DNA of 64,000 nt from Brevundimonas sp. (GTDB taxonomy: Bacteria > Pseudomonadota > Alphaproteobacteria > Caulobacterales > Caulobacteraceae). The stretch spans positions 1 to 64,000 of the forward strand of contig NZ_QFNM01000012.1 of the NCBI RefSeq assembly GCF_003248455.1, written 5' to 3'. A program made the position numbers and the translations under genes. Positions 25,631-34,387 of this stretch are shown here, one piece after another (the stretch's first letter is position 1; each line of letters starts with the position of its first letter). The notes beneath the pieces were generated by a model. The model was not told where the DNA came from. It saw only the letters and a program-made list of their open reading frames with translations, and made no database searches.

Positions 25631-26458
25631 GGGTGCTGTCAGTCCAACGACAACTTGTCTCCAGTGAACGGACTCAGGACAGGAGAGGCGCTCGTCAGGC
25701 GGCGAGCGCTTTCCACTCGGCCAGGGCGGCAGAGCGTAGGGTTTTGTAGTCTGCTCTGCTGATGAGATGGCGATCCTGGTTGAAGTGGTTGTAGAAGGCG
25801 GCGTGGACAGCGCTGAATTTCTGTAACGTCTTCATCTGTCGGAACCGCTGCATGGCCCGTTCCCGTCGTCGGAACGGGAGGTGTGAGTTCTCGACGCGGT
25901 TGTTCAGCCAGCGGCCCATCTCCTGCTTTCTAACCGCCTTCAGGTCCTTGAGCGCAGCCCTGTAGGATTTCAGGCCATCCGTAACGATGACCTTCGGTGA
26001 TCCATGGCGGCGCATGGCTTTCTTCAGGAAGTTCAGTGCCGAAGCCTTGTCCCGCGTCCTTGTGACGAAGGTTTCCAGGATCTCACCCTCATGATCGACG
26101 GCCCGCCAGAGGTAGTGGCGCTCGCCGTTGATCTTCACGAAGACCTCGTCGAGGTGCCAGCGCCAGTGGGTTAATTGGCGCATGCCCTGAACCCGCTTAC
26201 GGCGGATCTCGCCGGCGAACATTGGGCCGAACCGGTTCCACCAGAGCCGTACCGTTTCGTGGCAGATGTCGATGCCGCGTTCGGCCAGGAGGTCTTCGAC
26301 CTGACGCAGCGACAGCGGGAACCGGACGTACATCATGACGACGGTCCGGATCACCTCGGGCGAGCTGTCGAACCATCGAAACGGGTTATCGGATTTGGCC
26401 ATATGACCACGCTATCCGACCCAATCACGGGCGCAAGCCGTTTGGGCTGACAAGACCC
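25631..26458 (-). mobile_element. IS6-family insertion sequence, complete
   Basis: An 828-bp element with imperfect terminal repeats: GGGTGCTGTCAGTCCAACG at 25631, and GGGTCTTGTCAGCCCAAACG read inward from 26458. It contains one intact transposase. Flanking octamers (GTAACGGC and ACCAGGTC) do not match, so no target duplication is visible. It separates a MacB fragment from a truncated DUF2924 frame, so a deletion probably accompanied insertion. Its transposase start region is the parent type of the remnant at 9860-9960. Confidence 0.85.
25695..26402 (-). CDS. IS6-family transposase
   Basis: A 235-residue DDE transposase with Asp in WRWHLDEVFV, Asp in VIVTDGLKSY and Glu in NNRVENSHLPFRRRERAMQR. 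The N-terminal domain reads VRFPLSLRQVEDLLAERGID. It is intact and of normal length but clearly different in sequence from the transposase at 9115-9807, so two IS6 lineages coexist in the window. Confidence 0.94.
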   Translation of the reverse strand: MAKSDNPFRWFDSSPEVIRTVVMMYVRFPLSLRQVEDLLAERGIDICHETVRLWWNRFGPMFAGEIRRKRVQGMRQLTHWRWHLDEVFVKINGERHYLWRAVDHEGEILETFVTRTRDKASALNFLKKAMRRHGSPKVIVTDGLKSYRAALKDLKAVRKQEMGRWLNNRVENSHLPFRRRERAMQRFRQMKTLQKFSAVHAAFYNHFNQDRHLISRADYKTLRSAALAEWKALAA

Positions 26459-26595
26459 ACCAGGTCGATGTGATCGATGGCGGCTACGTCTGGAACGGCC
26501 AGACCTTCACCAGCCTGTCGCCGATCGCCCGCCAGATCACCGGCTCACGGTGGAACGGCCCGCGCTTCTTCGGCCTGCGTGACGAGGTCACTTGA
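26459..26595 (+). pseudogene. DUF2924 protein, C-terminal remnant
   Basis: From the IS6 boundary the frame encodes DVIDGGYVWNGQTFTSLSPI and ITGSRWNGPRFFGLRDEVT before a stop. This is the C-terminal signature of DUF2924 proteins, which commonly sit just before large serine recombinases in alphaproteobacterial islands. The N-terminal part has been lost at the IS6 junction. The stop overlaps the recombinase ATG (TGATG), showing they were one operon. Confidence 0.75.
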
Positions 26596-28211
26596 TGCAG
26601 CCGAACCGGACGATCCGTTGCGCCATCTATACCCGGAAGAGCACCGAGGAAGGTCTGGAGCAGGACTACAACTCGCTGCATGCCCAGCGCGACGCCTGCG
26701 CCGCCTATGTGATGTCCCAGGCAGGCGAAGGCTGGACGCTGCTGCCGGAGATCTATGACGACGGCGGCTATTCCGGCGGCAATCTGGATCGCCCGGCGCT
26801 TCAGCGCCTGATCGCCGACATTGAAGCCAAGAAGATCGACGTCGTCGTGGTCTATAAGGTCGATCGGCTGACCCGATCCCTGGCCGACTTCTCCAAGATC
26901 GTCGATGTCTTGGATCGGACAGGCTCCAGCTTCGTCAGCGTCACCCAGGCCTTCAACACCACCACCTCCATGGGTCGGCTGACGCTGAACGTCCTCCTGT
27001 CCTTCGCCCAGTTCGAGCGCGAGGTCACCGGCGAGCGCATCCGCGACAAGATCGCGGCGTCGAAGAAGAAGGGCCTCTGGATGGGAGGGCGGCCGGTGTT
27101 TGGCTATGACCCCGACGGCCGCACCCTGACGATCAACCCGGAAGAGGCCGAGCAGGTGCGATGGATGTTCGCCCGCTACCTCGAGATCAAGTCGGTCAAC
27201 CGGCTGATCCCTGAACTAAAGGCGCGCGGCGTCGTCTCCAAACGCTGGATCAACAAGGCCGGCGAAGCCCAGGGCGGCGTGCCCCTCGTTCGCGGGGTGC
27301 TCTACCAGATGCTGCGGAACCGCATCTACGTCGGAGAGATCACCCACAAGGGGGCGATCTATCCTGGCCAACACCCTGCTATCATCGACCGCGATACGTT
27401 CGAGGCCGCCCAAGCGCTGTTGGATCAAAGCGTGCGGCGTCGCCAGCCGGGCAAGGCCCGACCGCCGCATCGGGGCGCGCCCCTTACCGGCCTCATCTAC
27501 GACAGCGCTGGCCACCTGATGTCTCCGGTCAGCGCGCCGCGTAAGGGCGGCGCCACCTATCGCTATTACGTGTCCTGCGTCGCTCAGCGCGGTCGACCTG
27601 ACGAAGCCGGCGTTCACAAGCGGGTCCCCGCCCCCGTCATAGAGACGATGGTGCGCGAAGCGGTGGTGCCGCTGCTGTCTGGCCCTGCCGAGGCTGACGA
27701 CTGGCTGCGGGTTCGCGATTTGGTCGATCGCGTTGAGATCCACCGCCATGACCTGGTCGTGCGGCTGGATCCCGCTCGCTGCGGCGAACACGTTGTCACC
27801 GCCCAGGGCAAGCTGCGGCTGGGTCAGTTGGAGCACGACGCAGCCGCTCCAATCGTGCGTCTGCCGCTGCGCTTCAATCGCAGCGGCGGGATCGCCATGG
27901 TCGGTCCCGGCGGAGGTCCGGCGATCACCCGGCAGTCCATCGATCCGGCGCTGAGTTCCGCCTTGGTGCGCGCGGAAGCTTGGAAACGACGACTCCTGGC
28001 TGGCGAGGGCGTCACGCTCGAGACCATCGCCGCCGAGGAGAACCTCAACCAGTCCTACGCCTCGCGCATGCTCCGGGTCGCGTTCCTCGCGCCGGACCTG
28101 AAACAGGCGATCCTGGATGGCGCGGCGCCTGAAGGGCTTTCGCTCTACGCCATCATGCATCGCGGCCTGCCCCTCGACTGGAACGACCAGCGGGCGATGT
28201 TCGCCGCCTGA
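26595..28211 (+). CDS. Large serine recombinase (site-specific integrase)
   Basis: A 538-residue recombinase for integration or excision of a mobile island. The resolvase domain has the catalytic Ser16 in IYTRKSTEE and VVVVYKVDRLTRSLADFSKI and SFAQFEREVTGERIRDK. Next come the recombinase domain (MGGRPVFGYDPDGRTLTINP, GVLYQMLRNRIYVGEITHKG) and a zinc-ribbon-like region in which few cysteines remain (YRYYVSCVAQ). The ATG at 26595 is chosen over a TTG one codon earlier. The enzyme is intact although neighbouring island genes are fragments. tRNA-Ser lies 380 bp downstream. Confidence 0.92.
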   Translation: MQPNRTIRCAIYTRKSTEEGLEQDYNSLHAQRDACAAYVMSQAGEGWTLLPEIYDDGGYSGGNLDRPALQRLIADIEAKKIDVVVVYKVDRLTRSLADFSKIVDVLDRTGSSFVSVTQAFNTTTSMGRLTLNVLLSFAQFEREVTGERIRDKIAASKKKGLWMGGRPVFGYDPDGRTLTINPEEAEQVRWMFARYLEIKSVNRLIPELKARGVVSKRWINKAGEAQGGVPLVRGVLYQMLRNRIYVGEITHKGAIYPGQHPAIIDRDTFEAAQALLDQSVRRRQPGKARPPHRGAPLTGLIYDSAGHLMSPVSAPRKGGATYRYYVSCVAQRGRPDEAGVHKRVPAPVIETMVREAVVPLLSGPAEADDWLRVRDLVDRVEIHRHDLVVRLDPARCGEHVVTAQGKLRLGQLEHDAAAPIVRLPLRFNRSGGIAMVGPGGGPAITRQSIDPALSSALVRAEAWKRRLLAGEGVTLETIAAEENLNQSYASRMLRVAFLAPDLKQAILDGAAPEGLSLYAIMHRGLPLDWNDQRAMFAA

Positions 28212-28591
28212 GCCTGATGCCGCCGATTTAATTCCCTGATCCTGTAGATCGGCTCCCTGTTCGGCTGGATAATTTTCCCTGTTATTTGAGCGGGATTTTG
28301 CTCCTGGTCGCATCTCCAGAAGCCCGGTGTGCCGGGCTTCTGGCCATTATGGGGCGCGGGTGAAACAAGCAATTCCGACCCCGATTTCCCTGTTTTTCCC
28401 TGTAAACAGGCAACAGCCGAAACTGGACCGGCCTCTCGAAACGGGAGACTGGCGCAGGAATGATGCGGTTGGTGGACGGCGGTCGGGCGCGCAGAGACGC
28501 GCTCTGGACGAAGCCCAAGCGGTAACGCGCCGTAATGTCGGGGGTATTTCCCTGCTCTCGCAGACTTGTCGGTTAGCGGAGGACGGGGTGG
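28212..28591. other. Non-coding island tail with hairpin and TTCCCTG motifs
   Basis: 380 bp without a credible gene between the recombinase and the tRNA. A perfect 12-bp stem with a 4-base loop (CCAGAAGCCCGG at 28316-28327 and its complement at 28332-28343) may end the recombinase transcript, although no T-run follows. The motif TCCCTGTT recurs near 28254, 28276 and 28386, with related copies at 28395 and 28550. This may include the attachment region of the recombinase, but no duplicated att core was identified. Confidence 0.5.
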
Positions 28592-28680
28592 CGGAGACGG
28601 AGGGATTCGAACCCTCGGTACCGGTTACCCGGTACGACGATTTAGCAAACCGTTGCCTTCAGCCACTCGGCCACGTCTCC
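28592..28680 (-). tRNA. tRNA-Ser(GCT)
   Basis: Read on the minus strand this is an 89-nt class II tRNA. Acceptor stem GGAGACG pairs with CGTCTCC and a G discriminator follows. The D-arm reads TGGCCGAGTGGCTGAAGGC. The anticodon loop is TTTGCTAAA with anticodon GCT, which reads AGC/AGU serine codons. A long variable arm (TACCGGGTAACCGGTA) and T-arm GAGGGTTCGAATCCCTC complete it. CCA is not encoded. It marks the right border of the mobile-island remnant. Confidence 0.97.
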
Positions 28681-28805
28681 TGCGAGGGCGTCGATAGCGG
28701 AGGCTGATGCGTCGCGCAATCGGGTTCGCGTGAAAGCGGCCATGTTAACGCGACATAGAGGCCGAACCCGCAGAATGGCGTTTCGTCAACCGCCCTCGGA
28801 CCCCG

Positions 28806-30317
28806 ATGCTCGACCGTCCCGACAGTCTCGCCGCCCGCGCGCAGGGCCAGGGCGGCGGCGCCGCGCCGGGCAGGCCGCGCGCCGCGCGGGGTCCGTTCCG
28901 GCCCGAGGTCTGGCTGAACGCGCGCCAGCGCTCGTCGGTGCGGCTGTCGGCGCATTATTTCCGGCTGGTCGACGTGCTGGCGGTGATCGGCGTCGCCCTG
29001 GCGGTCATGTTCGGGCTTCGGTCTGGCGAGGCCTCTCACGGTCTGACGGCGGCCGAGGCCGCGCCCCTGGCGGCGGGCGCCCTATCGGCGCTGACGCTGC
29101 TGCGCGGGTTCCAACTCTATCGCTTTGCGCGCGACACCTTCTGGCCCCTGCATCTGGCCGGGGTCGCGGCGTGCGGTCTCGTCGCCGGCGGCGCCGCGCT
29201 GCTGGCGGCCCTCGCCCTGGGCGCCGAAGCCCCGGGCCGCGTCGGCCTTTGGACTGCGGCGAACGGCGCGTGCCTTTTGGGCCTGCATGGCGCCTGGCTG
29301 GGCCTGATCGCGCGCTGGCGGCGACAGGGCGCCCTGTCGCCCAATATCGTGGTGGTGGGCGCGACCCGGCACGCCCAGACCCTGATCGAACAGGCGCTGG
29401 ATCGACGCGACATGAATGTGCTGGGCGTGTTCGACGACCGGCTGGCCCGCGCCCCGCAAAGCGTCGCCGGCGTGCCGGTGCTGGGCGACGCCAGCGCCCT
29501 GATGACCCATCGGATCATGCCCTATGTCGACCGGATCGTCCTGGCCATCGACCCGGAGGCAGGCCAGCGGGTGCGCGATCTGACCCAGCGGCTGCAGACC
29601 CTGCCCAATCCGCTGACGGTGCTGGTCGATTCGGAACTGGGCGGCGACGGCGTGCTGAACCGCTTGGCCAATGCGCCCCTGGCCGCACTGGACGGTCCGG
29701 CCGACCCGGATCGCCGCGCCTTCAACAAGCGGTTGCAGGATCTGTTGATCGGGGCCCTGCTCCTGGCCGTCGCGGCGCCGATCATGGCGCTGATCGCCCT
29801 GGCCGTTCGTCTGGACAGCCCCGGTCCCGTCTTCTTTCGCCAGCGCCGTCACGGCTTCAATCACGAGACCATCGTAGTGTGGAAGTTCCGGTCCATGCGC
29901 CAAGAGGCCGCCGATGCGACCGCCTCTCGCCAGGTCTGTCCCGGCGACGACCGCGTCACCCGCGTCGGCCGCTTCATCCGCGCCACCAGCCTGGACGAAC
30001 TGCCCCAGCTCTTCAACGTCCTGTCGGGCGAGATGTCCCTAGTCGGGCCCCGCCCCCACGCCATCGGCATGAAGACGGGCGAGACGGAATCCGCCCTGCT
30101 GGTCGCCGAATACGCCCATCGCTGCCGCATCAAGCCTGGCATGACCGGCTGGGCCGCCGTCAAGGGCTCGCGCGGCCCCGTCGACACAGAGGCCCAGGTG
30201 CGCAAGCGGGTTCAGCTGGATATCGAATATGTCGAGCGCCAATCCTTCTGGCTGGACCTGTGGATCATGCTGATCACCGTGCCCGTTCTGCTGGGCGACC
30301 GGGCGGCCGTGCGTTGA
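28806..30317 (+). CDS. hfsE: Polyprenyl glycosylphosphotransferase, HfsE-like initiating transferase
   Basis: A 503-residue membrane enzyme that moves the first sugar-1-phosphate onto undecaprenyl phosphate to start polysaccharide synthesis. The N-terminal part has four hydrophobic helices and a CoA-binding-like fold (SPNIVVVGATRHAQTLIEQA). The C-terminal bacterial sugar transferase domain starts near residue 300 with FNKRLQDLLIGALLLAVAAP, FRQRRHGFNHETIVVWKFRS, DELPQLFNVLSGEMSLVGPR and KPGMTGWAAVKG. It begins an apparent four-gene operon with a flippase and two glycosyltransferases. Synteny with HfsB, HfsA and HfsD supports the holdfast assignment, but paralogues (PssY, PssZ) are similar. Confidence 0.8.
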   Translation: MLDRPDSLAARAQGQGGGAAPGRPRAARGPFRPEVWLNARQRSSVRLSAHYFRLVDVLAVIGVALAVMFGLRSGEASHGLTAAEAAPLAAGALSALTLLRGFQLYRFARDTFWPLHLAGVAACGLVAGGAALLAALALGAEAPGRVGLWTAANGACLLGLHGAWLGLIARWRRQGALSPNIVVVGATRHAQTLIEQALDRRDMNVLGVFDDRLARAPQSVAGVPVLGDASALMTHRIMPYVDRIVLAIDPEAGQRVRDLTQRLQTLPNPLTVLVDSELGGDGVLNRLANAPLAALDGPADPDRRAFNKRLQDLLIGALLLAVAAPIMALIALAVRLDSPGPVFFRQRRHGFNHETIVVWKFRSMRQEAADATASRQVCPGDDRVTRVGRFIRATSLDELPQLFNVLSGEMSLVGPRPHAIGMKTGETESALLVAEYAHRCRIKPGMTGWAAVKGSRGPVDTEAQVRKRVQLDIEYVERQSFWLDLWIMLITVPVLLGDRAAVR

Positions 30318-31774
30318 GCGAACAGCGTATGTTCTGGCGCGGCGTCTGGGGTTATCTGCCGGCCCAGATCGTCCAGGGCGTGGTCGGCTTCCTGACCATC
30401 TATGTCTTCACGCGCCTGCTCAGCCCGACCGATTTCGGCCATTACGCCCTGGCGTTCTCGGTGACGACCCTGGCCCATACCGTGACCTTCAGCTGGCTGG
30501 AGGCGTCGATGGCGCGCTTCTGGGCGGCGGAGCGCACGCCGGACGGCCTGGCCGCCCATTTCGCCAGCCTGTATCGCACATCATTCACCATCATCGCCGT
30601 CTTCATCCCGGTCGCCGCCGTGGCGGTTTGGCTGGCGCCGCTGACGCCGGCCTTCAAGGTCGCCGTCGCCTTCGGCCTGGCGGGCGCGCCGGTGCGCAAC
30701 CTGGCCAAGCTGGCGCAGGAGCGGTTCCGCGCGGCCGGCGAGGTGTCCAAGGCCGCCGGCCTGGACATCTTCGTGGCCATACTGGGCTTCCTGGTCGGCG
30801 CCGGCTTCGCCGTGGCGGGCGCGGGCGCGGCCTCTCCCCTGCTGGGCCTGGCCATCGCGCCCTTGTTCGCCCTGCCCTTCATCCTGCCGGGAGAGCTTCG
30901 CCAGACGACCGGCGGGACGGTGGATCGGGCGCGGCTGCGGGCCTATGCGGCCTATGGCTATCCGATCGCGGCGTCCCTGACCCTGGCCCTGGTTCTGGCC
31001 TCCACGGATCGGTTCCTGCTGGCGGCCTTCATGGATGCGGCGGCGGTCGGCGCCTATCACGCCAGCTACAGCCTGGCGAACCGGACGCTGGACGTCATCT
31101 TTATCTGGCTGGGGGCGGCGGGCGCGCCGGCCATGGTCATGGCGCTGGAACGTGGCGGGCGCGAGGCCCTGCGCCGGACGGCGCTCGAACAGGGCTCGAC
31201 CCTGATCCTGATCGGCCTGCCCGCGGCGGTGGGCCTGTCGCTGGTCGCGCGGCCGATGGCGGAGCTGATGATCGGGCGCGAGCTTAGGGACGCCGCCGCC
31301 CTCGTCACGCCGTGGATCGCGGCCTCGTCCTTCCTGTCGGGCATGATCGCCTATTACTTCGGCTTTGGCTTCACCCTGGGGCGCAGGACCGGGCTGTTGC
31401 TCGTGACGATGGCGATCCCGGCCCTTAGCAACATCGGGCTGAACCTGTTGCTGATTCCGCGCCTGGGCGTGGTCGGGGCCGCCGTCTCCACAGCCGCCAG
31501 CTTCGCCATCGGCCTGATCGCCTGCCTGGCGCTCAGCCGCCGCGCCATCGCCCTGCCGGTGCCGTGGGAAGCGCTGGTCCGCTGCGGTCTGGCGTCCGCC
31601 GTAATGGCCGCGGCGGTCTGGTTCCTGCCGTCGATCGGCGGATTGCCCGAACTGGTCATGGACGCCGGGATCGGCGGCCTGGTCTACGCCGCCGCCGCCC
31701 TGATCCTGAACGCCGCCGGGGTGCGGGACGTAACCATGCGCCTGATCCGCGCGAGACGGGGCGCCATCGCATGA
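30314..31774 (+). CDS. hfsF: Polysaccharide flippase, HfsF-like (MATE/MOP superfamily)
   Basis: A 486-residue integral membrane protein with about 12-14 hydrophobic helices that would flip lipid-linked oligosaccharide to the periplasm. It starts GVWGYLPAQIVQGVVGFLTI, followed by TRLLSPTDFGHYALAFS, a Wzx-like pattern. The TTG at 30314 overlaps the upstream stop (TTGA); an ATG at 30329 is an equally possible start. Its stop overlaps the next ATG (ATGA), so translation is coupled. Confidence 0.82.
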   Translation: MSEQRMFWRGVWGYLPAQIVQGVVGFLTIYVFTRLLSPTDFGHYALAFSVTTLAHTVTFSWLEASMARFWAAERTPDGLAAHFASLYRTSFTIIAVFIPVAAVAVWLAPLTPAFKVAVAFGLAGAPVRNLAKLAQERFRAAGEVSKAAGLDIFVAILGFLVGAGFAVAGAGAASPLLGLAIAPLFALPFILPGELRQTTGGTVDRARLRAYAAYGYPIAASLTLALVLASTDRFLLAAFMDAAAVGAYHASYSLANRTLDVIFIWLGAAGAPAMVMALERGGREALRRTALEQGSTLILIGLPAAVGLSLVARPMAELMIGRELRDAAALVTPWIAASSFLSGMIAYYFGFGFTLGRRTGLLLVTMAIPALSNIGLNLLLIPRLGVVGAAVSTAASFAIGLIACLALSRRAIALPVPWEALVRCGLASAVMAAAVWFLPSIGGLPELVMDAGIGGLVYAAAALILNAAGVRDVTMRLIRARRGAIA

Positions 31775-32703
31775 CCGCCCAGATTCACGACAATGCGGCC
31801 TGGGCTAGGGCCGCGCCCCGGATTTCGGTTCTGACGCCCTTCCTGCGCGATGATCCCGAAATGCTGATGACGATGCTGGACAGGGAAGCGGAGGCCCTCG
31901 GAGGCGCGGTCGAGTTGATCCTGCTGGACGACGGTACGGGCGACGCCGACTTGACGACCCGGCTCCGGGCGGCGGCGGATGGCTTGAAACTGCCGGCCCG
32001 CCTGATCACCCTGTCGGCCAACGAGGGGCGCGCCAAGGGCCGAAACCGCCTCACGACCGCCGCGCGAGGCGACACCTACCTGTTTCTGGACAGCGACATG
32101 CGGCCCGATACGCCGCACTTCCTGCAGACCTGGCGCGATCTGGTCGCAGAGACCGCCCCGGCTGCGGCCTTCGGCGGCTTTTCGCTGGATCAGGCCCCGG
32201 CCGAGGCGCGCTTCGCCGTCCACCGCGCCCTGTCGTCCGCGTCCGAATGCATGCCGGCCGCGACCCGCGCCCTGACGCCCGAGAAATACGTCTACACCTC
32301 CAACCTGCTGGTGCGGCGCGACGTCTTCGCCGCCGAGTCCTTCGATCCCGGCTTCACCGGCTGGGGCTGGGAGGACGTGGAATGGGCCATGCGCGTGTCC
32401 CGCCGCTTTCCCGTCATCCATGTCGACAATCCCGCCACCCACATGGGGCTGGACACCGTCCAGGATCTGGCGCGCAAGTTCGACCAGGGCGCGGCCAACT
32501 TCGCCCGGGTCGTGGCCCTGCACCCCGATATCGTCCAGACCTATCCCAGCTATCGCGCCGCGCGCGCGCTGAAACGCCTGCCCTTCCTGCCCCTGGCCCG
32601 CCGGGCCATGCGACGGGCGGCGAGCGTCACGTTCCTGCCGGTCAAGGCGCGCGCCTTCGCCCTGCGTCTTTATCGCGCGGCCGTCTATGCGGATGCGATC
32701 TGA
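31771..32703 (+). CDS. Glycosyltransferase family 2, holdfast locus
   Basis: A 310-residue GT2 enzyme. The nucleotide-sugar domain shows RISVLTPFLRDDPEMLMTML, the acidic VELILLDDGTGD and the DxD-like FLDSDMRPD. A WGWEDVEWAMRVSRRF segment near the C-terminus is the acceptor-side ED motif seen in chondroitin-polymerase-like GT2 proteins. There is no membrane segment. It overlaps the flippase stop (ATGA) and the next gene start (TGATG). Which sugar it adds to holdfast precursor is unknown; it may correspond to HfsL or HfsG. Confidence 0.82.
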   Translation: MTAQIHDNAAWARAAPRISVLTPFLRDDPEMLMTMLDREAEALGGAVELILLDDGTGDADLTTRLRAAADGLKLPARLITLSANEGRAKGRNRLTTAARGDTYLFLDSDMRPDTPHFLQTWRDLVAETAPAAAFGGFSLDQAPAEARFAVHRALSSASECMPAATRALTPEKYVYTSNLLVRRDVFAAESFDPGFTGWGWEDVEWAMRVSRRFPVIHVDNPATHMGLDTVQDLARKFDQGAANFARVVALHPDIVQTYPSYRAARALKRLPFLPLARRAMRRAASVTFLPVKARAFALRLYRAAVYADAI

Positions 32704-33632
32704 TGCGCGACGTCGCCGTCGTCATCCCCACCCTGCGGCGGCCCGAGGGGCTGGAGCGCGCCGTGCGTTCGGTCTTCGCCCAGGCCGAGGCGCTGGAGCG
32801 GATCGCCGCCGTCGTCGTCGTCGACAACGACCCGGACGGCTCGGCCGCGCCTCTGGCGGAGCGGCTGCGATCCCAGGGGCCCGTCCCCCTGGCCTATGTC
32901 CACGCCCCGATACCCGGCGTGGCCACCGCGCGAAACGCCGGCCTGGCCGCGACCGACGCCCCCCTGATCGCCTTCCTCGACGACGACGAGGCCGCCTCGC
33001 CCCGCTGGCTCGCCGCCCTGCTGGAGGCCCAGGTCCAGACCGGCGCCGACGTCCTGTTCGGTCCCATTCGCGGCCGCGTGCCGGATGACGCCGGCTGGAC
33101 CACCGCCTATCTTGAGCGGTTCTTCGGCCGCCAAGGGCCGCTTCGGAACGGCCTGACCGACGACCTTCACGGCTGCGGCAACACCCTCATGGTGCGTCAA
33201 ACCGCCCTGCCCGGCCCGGCCCCGTTCGACGTGGCCATGAACGAGACTGGGGGCGAGGACGATCGCCTGTTCACCGCCCTGATGAAGCGCGGCGGCCGGT
33301 TCGGCTGGGCCGCCGACGCCTGGGTGGACGAGTTCGCTCCGCCCCACCGCGCCACCCTGGCCTACGCCCTGACCCGCGCCTTCGCCTATGGGCAGAGCCC
33401 CAGCCAGATGGCCGCCGACCGGGGCGACTGGCCGGGGGTGATCAAATGGATGTTGGTCGGCGCGGCGCAGGCTGCAATCTGGGGTGCGGCGTCTCTGGTG
33501 TTCGCCATGCTGCGCCATCCCGGCCGCGCCCAAGTCTATGACCGTTGCGCGCGCGGTCTGGGCAAGCTGCTCTGGACCCGCCGCTTCGAGCCGAAACTTT
33601 ATGGGGCGGCGATGCTGTCGCGCGGCGGCTGA
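32703..33632 (+). CDS. Glycosyltransferase family 2, HfsG-like
   Basis: A 309-residue GT2 enzyme starting RDVAVVIPTLRRPEGLERAV, with AAVVVVDNDPDGS and the metal-binding FLDDDEAASPRWL. The C-terminal third has an amphipathic or membrane-associated helix (LVGAAQAAIWGAASLVFAML). The ATG overlaps the previous stop. Its stop is 6 bp from the convergent hfsB stop. Position and length fit HfsG of the Caulobacter holdfast pathway, but the two GT2 genes here cannot be assigned with certainty. Confidence 0.8.
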   Translation: MRDVAVVIPTLRRPEGLERAVRSVFAQAEALERIAAVVVVDNDPDGSAAPLAERLRSQGPVPLAYVHAPIPGVATARNAGLAATDAPLIAFLDDDEAASPRWLAALLEAQVQTGADVLFGPIRGRVPDDAGWTTAYLERFFGRQGPLRNGLTDDLHGCGNTLMVRQTALPGPAPFDVAMNETGGEDDRLFTALMKRGGRFGWAADAWVDEFAPPHRATLAYALTRAFAYGQSPSQMAADRGDWPGVIKWMLVGAAQAAIWGAASLVFAMLRHPGRAQVYDRCARGLGKLLWTRRFEPKLYGAAMLSRGG

Positions 33633-33638
33633 AGCGCC

Positions 33639-34340
33639 TCAGCCCGTCAACCGCTGCAGGAAGCCAGGCGCGCGATAGGTCGAGCGGTTCATCACCACGC
33701 CGGCGATCCTGCCGCCCACCGCCTCGATCTCGTCGCGCAGGATGACCGGCGCGCTGGCGGCCGTGCTTTCTGCGGCCACCACCAGGACCGTGGTGTCGAC
33801 GAAGGGGGCCAGGGTGATGGCCATGTCGTTGCGATCTGCGGCGGGCGCGTCGATGACGATGGTGTCGGCATGGGGCCGCAACGCCTCCCAGTAGCGGGCA
33901 TCGCCCAGCGCCTCGACCCGGTGGCCGGACCGCAGCGCCTCCATGTGGAAATGCGTCACCCACAGACGCCCGCCCAGGCAGGGCCGCGCGGTCAGGAGGC
34001 GCGAATCGGGCACGGGCTTGCCGTCGCGGCCGGTCACGCGCGGCGTCACGGCGTAGAAGCTGGACCCGTCGGGCGACGCCTGGGCCGCCTTGCCGATCTG
34101 TCCGAAACGATCCGGCTCGGCCGCGACGGCCTCGAGCTGCCCCTGCTGGGCCAGGTCGCCGTCGATCAGCCAGACGGGCTTGCGCGCCCGCACGGCGGCC
34201 AGCCGTGCGAACTCGCGCGCGACGGTGGAGGCCCCCTCTCCGGTCGCGGCGGCGGCGAACTGGACGACGCGTGCGCGGTGCGCCGGCGCCAGCCCCAACG
34301 CGGCCCACAGACCCGCCATTTCAGAAGTCAGATCGACCAT
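33639..34340 (-). CDS. hfsB: HfsB-like CpsD/CapB-type ATPase with degenerate Walker A
   Basis: A 233-residue cytoplasmic P-loop protein, partner of the HfsA co-polymerase. The Walker A region reads AAAATGEGASTVAREF: the lysine expected in GEGKST is replaced by alanine. Walker A' (PVWLIDGDLAQQ) and Walker B-like (ADTIVIDAPAADRND) are present. There is no C-terminal tyrosine cluster, so classic BY-kinase autophosphorylation is unlikely. It follows hfsA by 47 bp on the minus strand. A structural or regulatory rather than kinase role is inferred. Confidence 0.8.
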   Translation of the reverse strand: MVDLTSEMAGLWAALGLAPAHRARVVQFAAAATGEGASTVAREFARLAAVRARKPVWLIDGDLAQQGQLEAVAAEPDRFGQIGKAAQASPDGSSFYAVTPRVTGRDGKPVPDSRLLTARPCLGGRLWVTHFHMEALRSGHRVEALGDARYWEALRPHADTIVIDAPAADRNDMAITLAPFVDTTVLVVAAESTAASAPVILRDEIEAVGGRIAGVVMNRSTYRAPGFLQRLTG

Positions 34341-34387
34341 CGAATCGCCAAGGCGCTCCCTAAGGTCTCAATCTAGCACGACTGTCC

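Noticed and set aside
28592..28680. tRNA-Ser truncated or duplicated as an attachment scar
   Set aside because: The tRNA folds completely with intact acceptor stem, and no second copy of its 3' end was found in the adjacent island.
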